This document shows, piece by piece, positions 60,942 through 64,000 of a stretch of 64,000 nt of DNA (position 1 is the first letter of the stretch; every line of letters starts with the position of its first letter). The notes beneath the pieces were generated by a model, which was not told where the DNA came from, did no database searches, and saw nothing but the letters and a program-made list of their open reading frames with translations. The stretch is from assembly GCF_023740735.1 (NCBI RefSeq), contig NZ_JAMRXH010000013.1, positions 157,947-221,946 of the forward strand. Reading direction: 5' to 3'. Made by a program: the position numbers and the translations under genes. Source of the stretch: Nocardia sp. CDC159 (GTDB lineage: Bacteria > Actinomycetota > Actinomycetes > Mycobacteriales > Mycobacteriaceae).

Positions 60942-61277
60942 TCAGCTGAGTTGCTGGCGCAGCACCTGACCGTATTCGTCGACGCGGATGCTGGCACGGT
61001 GTTCTTTCTGCACGATGGCCAGGACCAACCACACCGGCGACCAGGTGAAGCAGGTGACCAGGGTGAGGATGAGGTGCAGGGTGTGGTTCGGTGTGGAGCC
61101 GGTCACGATGACGGCGTTGAGATCGGTTTGCGATTCGACCCGGCCGCCGCGGGCGACTTCGGTGGCGAGCGCGACAGCCAGGGCTTGCCGCCGTTGGTTC
61201 ATCGACATAGGCGACAGCGGTGGGACCGGTTCCAGGTGCGGCGCGGGGTCGGGGGCGGGGGAGTGGGATTCGGTCAT
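60942..61277 (-). CDS. Small membrane protein
   Basis: The 111-residue product has a proline-rich N-terminus, a helical middle and a C-terminal membrane region (TLHLILTLVTCFTWSPVWLVLAIV). ATG 61277. It may belong to the lipase operon. Function unknown. Confidence 0.6.
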   Translation of the reverse strand: MTESHSPAPDPAPHLEPVPPLSPMSMNQRRQALAVALATEVARGGRVESQTDLNAVIVTGSTPNHTLHLILTLVTCFTWSPVWLVLAIVQKEHRASIRVDEYGQVLRQQLS

Positions 61278-61377
61278 CGTGAATTCCTTCGATCGGGGAA
61301 CGCTGGCTCGCGGGTCCGGGCGTCCCCTCTGCGCCCGGCGAGCAAATCTGTTGGGGTGACAAGGGTTTCGTTCAGGT

Positions 61378-62505
61378 TCAGCGGAGGCGCCAGTCGACCT
61401 CGGGCCATTCGGCCGCAGCGGTGACCGGGCGGTCCAGCTGTTCGTCGAGGAACTCGGCGACCAGTTGCCGGGAGATGGTGGCGGCACGGTCCGCGGGCAG
61501 GGTGCCGCACAGTTCTGTCGCGTCGGCCGCGAAGGCGGGCAGGTCGGTGGGGGAGTAGTGGCCGCCGCCGCGGATAGTGGCGAGCCGGAATATTCCGGTT
61601 CTGTTGTGGCCGAACTGGATCCAGCTGGCGTGGACCATGTCGCCATAGGCCAGAACGAGCACGGGACGGTCGAGCCCGCGGTGCTCGACACCGGTCGTGC
61701 CCGGCCAGCTCGCCGACCCGTCGAGCACGACACCGGCACGTATGCGCGGATCGGCCTGCATCGCCGCCACCGTGGTGTAGCCGCCGTAGGAATGACCCAT
61801 GGCCACGATGCGGGATGGGTCGGCGTGGTCGGCGGCCACCGGGAGGTCGAGCAGGTGATCGAGGACCAGGCGGGCGTCGGCGACGCGGAGCTCGAGGGCG
61901 GACCGCATGTAGTCCGGATCGTCGCTGCGCGGCACCGTGCCGGTTACGATCGCGCGGTCCGCGAGCTCGACGGCCGGAGATTCGCCGGTGTGGTCGATGA
62001 CGATCGCGAGGTAGCCGCGGCTGGCGAGATCCGCTGCGGCGCCGGAGAGGATCCAGCGCGGTGTGCCCAGGCCTGGCGACAGGATCGCGACCGGCAGCCG
62101 GTCGAGCCCCGGGGCGACGGTCGCGTTCTGGACGGCGGGTGCGGCCGATGTCGCCATCGGCACCGCTGCGGCCGGAGTGTGCATCCACCGCGCCGCGTCG
62201 GCCGAGACGCGCAGCGCGTTCGGCGAACTGGACGCCGGAACATAGCGTGCGGGCGGGGCCGATCCGGCAGCCGGGTACCAGATCGACGTCATGATCGTGC
62301 GGGCACCGGCGCTGATCGCGGTATCGGTGCGACCGACGGTGTGCGATCCGGTGGGCGCGGCGATCGGCGTGCCCGCGCGTCCAGCGAGTTGGCAGATGCC
62401 GGCGACGTTCGGGCACAGCGGCTCAGGGACGTCGGCTAGGGCAGGTCCTATGGAAATGAGAATGGCCGCGGCGGGCGTCGCCCAGATCAGACGAGCGCGG
62501 CTCAT
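61378..62505 (-). CDS. Secreted lipase/esterase, PAF-acetylhydrolase-like
   Basis: The 375-residue product has a Sec signal peptide (MSRARLIWATPAAAILISIG...ALA) and an alpha/beta hydrolase core with LPVAILSPGLGTPR, the nucleophile GHSYGG (about residue 220) and a late GGGHYSP. The secreted lipase/PAF-acetylhydrolase family in actinobacteria has this layout. It could act on envelope lipids at lysis, like a LysB, or be lysogenic conversion cargo. ATG 62505 overlaps the upstream stop. Confidence 0.8.
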   Translation of the reverse strand: MSRARLIWATPAAAILISIGPALADVPEPLCPNVAGICQLAGRAGTPIAAPTGSHTVGRTDTAISAGARTIMTSIWYPAAGSAPPARYVPASSSPNALRVSADAARWMHTPAAAVPMATSAAPAVQNATVAPGLDRLPVAILSPGLGTPRWILSGAAADLASRGYLAIVIDHTGESPAVELADRAIVTGTVPRSDDPDYMRSALELRVADARLVLDHLLDLPVAADHADPSRIVAMGHSYGGYTTVAAMQADPRIRAGVVLDGSASWPGTTGVEHRGLDRPVLVLAYGDMVHASWIQFGHNRTGIFRLATIRGGGHYSPTDLPAFAADATELCGTLPADRAATISRQLVAEFLDEQLDRPVTAAAEWPEVDWRLR

Positions 62506-63500
62506 ATGGTGCCGTCCTTCACGGTCGCGGGTCGGCCGCTGGTCGACGGTGCGGGTCTGGGTGGCGTGGAAAGCCCGAGCTGCTGACACATGATCAGCTG
62601 CTGCTCTTTGAATTCGATTCGCATCGTGGTTTTTTCGGCCGCGTGCTCCTCCCGCATCTCCCGCACCATGTCCATGACCTGCTGGTGGGCAGCGGCAAGG
62701 GCTTCGGCGTGGCGGGCGTGCAGCTCCTGCACCCGCTCGCGGCCCTTGTCGAGTTCGGCATCGAGCATGGTTTGCAGCTCCCGGGCCCACCCCTTGGCGG
62801 ACTCGGTTTCCCGGACAGCGGCATCGCGTTCGGCTTCCGCACGGGCCGCACGCTCGGTCGCGGTGTCGAGCTGAGTCAGCAACTCGGCCAGCTGCGCATC
62901 GCGCAATCCAATCGCCTCGGTGATCTCGCGTTCGCAGTCGGCGGTGATTTGCTCGGCGCGCGCGATAGCCTCGTCTCGCTCGGCGGTCGCTTCATCCGCC
63001 GCGCCCTCGGCCAGCTTGCGGGCCAACACGGCGTCGTCACGCTCGGCCTGCAGCAGCACGGCCTGTCGCTCGGCGCGGGCCTGCGCTGCCTGCGCCTGGG
63101 CCACCTGCAGGCGCGCTTCGGACCGAAGGTGCTCTACCTCGGCCGCCAGCGCTTGCGGATCGGTGATATCGGCGATCAGATCGCGGGCGTCGGCCACGGC
63201 CGCGGCGAACCGGCCCTCCAACTCGGGCAGCAGCGCAATCAACTCCCCGAGCGCCTGCACACCGCTGGTAACCGGGGTCGAACTCGGTTCCGGCGCGGAC
63301 TCAGCAGCTTTCGCCGCGGCCTTCGCGGCAGCCTTATCAAGTTTGCGACGCTCGTCGTACGCGCGGGAATAGGTGTGCAGAGGGTTGTCACAGAAGCTCG
63401 ACGGCCGTCCCGGACGGCCTGTCCGGTCCACCACCTGCCGCGTACATCCCGGGAACGCACACAGGTGCTGATCGTGCCCGGCCGGAACCACCTTCAGCAT
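62502..63500 (-). CDS. Long coiled-coil protein with N-terminal zinc-finger-like motif
   Basis: The 332-residue product begins with a C..C...C motif (HLCAFPGCTRQVVDRTGRPGRPSSFCDN), then a continuous alanine/glutamate-rich coiled coil from about 95 to 300. This resembles actinobacterial plasmid and phage coiled-coil proteins and, in general layout, KfrA. It is preceded by four operator-like repeats and lies next to attP. ATG 63500 follows AAGGGG. Autoregulated DNA-binding or segregation role is a hypothesis. Confidence 0.65.
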   Translation of the reverse strand: MLKVVPAGHDQHLCAFPGCTRQVVDRTGRPGRPSSFCDNPLHTYSRAYDERRKLDKAAAKAAAKAAESAPEPSSTPVTSGVQALGELIALLPELEGRFAAAVADARDLIADITDPQALAAEVEHLRSEARLQVAQAQAAQARAERQAVLLQAERDDAVLARKLAEGAADEATAERDEAIARAEQITADCEREITEAIGLRDAQLAELLTQLDTATERAARAEAERDAAVRETESAKGWARELQTMLDAELDKGRERVQELHARHAEALAAAHQQVMDMVREMREEHAAEKTTMRIEFKEQQLIMCQQLGLSTPPRPAPSTSGRPATVKDGTI

Positions 63501-63526
63501 GTCGAAACCCCTTGCCGCGTAACGTT

Positions 63527-63573
63527 ATTTCCTCGGATTTCCTCGGCCGCCGAGGAAATGAGGTCCGAGGAAA
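63527..63573. repeat. Two direct and two inverted copies of ATTTCCTCGG
   Basis: ATTTCCTCGG at 63527 and 63537 is followed by its inverse CCGAGGAAAT at 63550 and CCGAGGAAA at 63565. The four copies cover the promoter region of the coiled-coil gene. The layout is that of an operator. Confidence 0.65.
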
Positions 63574-63852
63574 GGAACGGCACCGGATCGCCACCAAGGC
63601 GTCCGATACCGGACGCTGAGGGATGGACTACGCCATGATCCGGGAGAAGGTACGGACGTCGTGACGGCCGTCGGGAGATGGCGCGCGAGTCGACCGCGGG
63701 GCGCGTCTCACAGGCAGCGCCCCGGGGGCCAGGAGAGTTGGGCGGGTTGGGCATCGAAGCCTCCACCGAGTTCGGGGGATGGCAGCGCGGCCGGTGCCGC
63801 GATGCGGTTCAATGTCCATACCGCCCGAATGCGCCCCGGTCACGCTGATTGC
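63574..63852. other. 279-bp non-coding stretch before attP
   Basis: No convincing gene; short frames on both strands lack ribosome sites and cross the attachment site. No strong hairpin seen. It forms the left arm beside attP and may hold control sites for the integrase in the circular form. Confidence 0.5.
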
Positions 63853-63903
63853 TGGGGGTATCGTCCAATGACTGTGGTTATTTGTCAATAGCCGGTATAT
63901 TGG
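63853..63903. other. Putative intact attP at the phage-phage junction
   Basis: The sequence around base 63878 is an imperfect inverted repeat: from 6 to 19 bases either side, 10 of 14 positions are complementary (TGAC at 63869 with GTCA at 63884). The centre falls in the GTGGTT shared with attL, as expected for a serine integrase core. Phage sequence lies on both sides. Confidence 0.7.
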
Positions 63904-64000
63904 TTGCGTGACGGAGAACACCCGTGCGGCCCGACGTGAACGCCTCGATATCGCTGCTCAGCTGCGATGGGTCATCTACGCCCGCAAGTCCGGGCCCGGC
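63874..64000. repeat. Start of a second phage copy
   Basis: The 127 bases 63874-64000 are identical to 2649-2775. The repeat period is 61,225 bp. It continues beyond the window. Confidence 0.95.
63908..64000 (+). CDS. int: Serine integrase, second copy (partial)
   Basis: The first 31 codons repeat those of the gene at 2683 without change, including the catalytic serine. The rest lies outside the window. Confidence 0.9.
   Translation, partial: MTENTRAARRERLDIAAQLRWVIYARKSGPG

Noticed and set aside
63628..63921. Minus-strand frame crossing the phage-phage junction and matching one at 2696
   Set aside because: The shared start only reflects the repeated integrase region; no ribosome site and no conserved product.
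1..64000. CRISPR array, tRNA genes and insertion sequences
   Set aside because: None found: no regularly spaced repeat series, no cloverleaf that pairs, and no transposase apart from the integrase.

Overview
The window is high-GC actinobacterial DNA. The host genes at the left edge (an assimilatory nitrate reductase, a menaquinone methyltransferase and the 3' half of an Erm-type 23S rRNA methyltransferase) fit a Mycobacteriales host such as Nocardia or Rhodococcus. From position 2649 onward everything belongs to one temperate siphovirus-type prophage. It carries a serine integrase, a lambda-like siphoviral virion gene set with a long tape measure, a recombination pair and a WhiB-like regulator, as many actinophages do. 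The phage sits inside the erm gene. The 127 bases from 63874 to the window end repeat 2649-2775 exactly, so the phage unit is 61,225 bp long and a second copy begins at the right edge. This means either a tandem double prophage or an assembly that also captured circular phage DNA. The junction near 63878 looks like an intact attP.

Layout. 1-2648 is host. 2649-5460 is attL, integrase and the immunity switch. 5461-15407 is a tightly overlapping rightward early operon: small membrane proteins, a tandem paralog family, a WhiB fusion, a YqaJ exonuclease with a Bet/RecT annealing protein, zinc-ribbon small proteins, an HTH initiator-like protein followed by a probable origin (DnaA box plus 22-bp-phased repeats), and a DnaQ-like exonuclease. 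15408-24964 is accessory cargo: a VapBC45-like toxin-antitoxin pair, a GntR regulator divergent from a DUF1152/hydrolase pair, an HTH-TPR regulator, a Methyltransf_19-type methyltransferase and a secreted protein. 25192-43171 (plus strand) has the tape measure, tail and fibre genes, tail chaperones, endolysin and head-tail connectors. 43172-63500 (minus strand) has four glycosyltransferase domains in three-to-four genes, tail tube, holin, capsid, a MuF-protease fusion, portal, terminase, a DNA methyltransferase, a secreted lipase and a long coiled-coil protein with its own operator-like repeats.

The most interesting signal is a family of ten intergenic elements on both strands in the virion half. 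Each has a dyad-like TGCAYGCC box, exactly 7 bases, then a TANNNT -10-like hexamer. Six of the ten end exactly 7 or 8 bases before an ATG that has no Shine-Dalgarno sequence; the other four have a longer leader, usually with one. I read these as a phage-specific late promoter class that often makes leaderless mRNAs. Each late module has its own copy, which may explain how this phage tolerates a permuted and strand-split virion gene order: connectors after the endolysin, chaperones after the tail fibres, and holin and endolysin on opposite strands.
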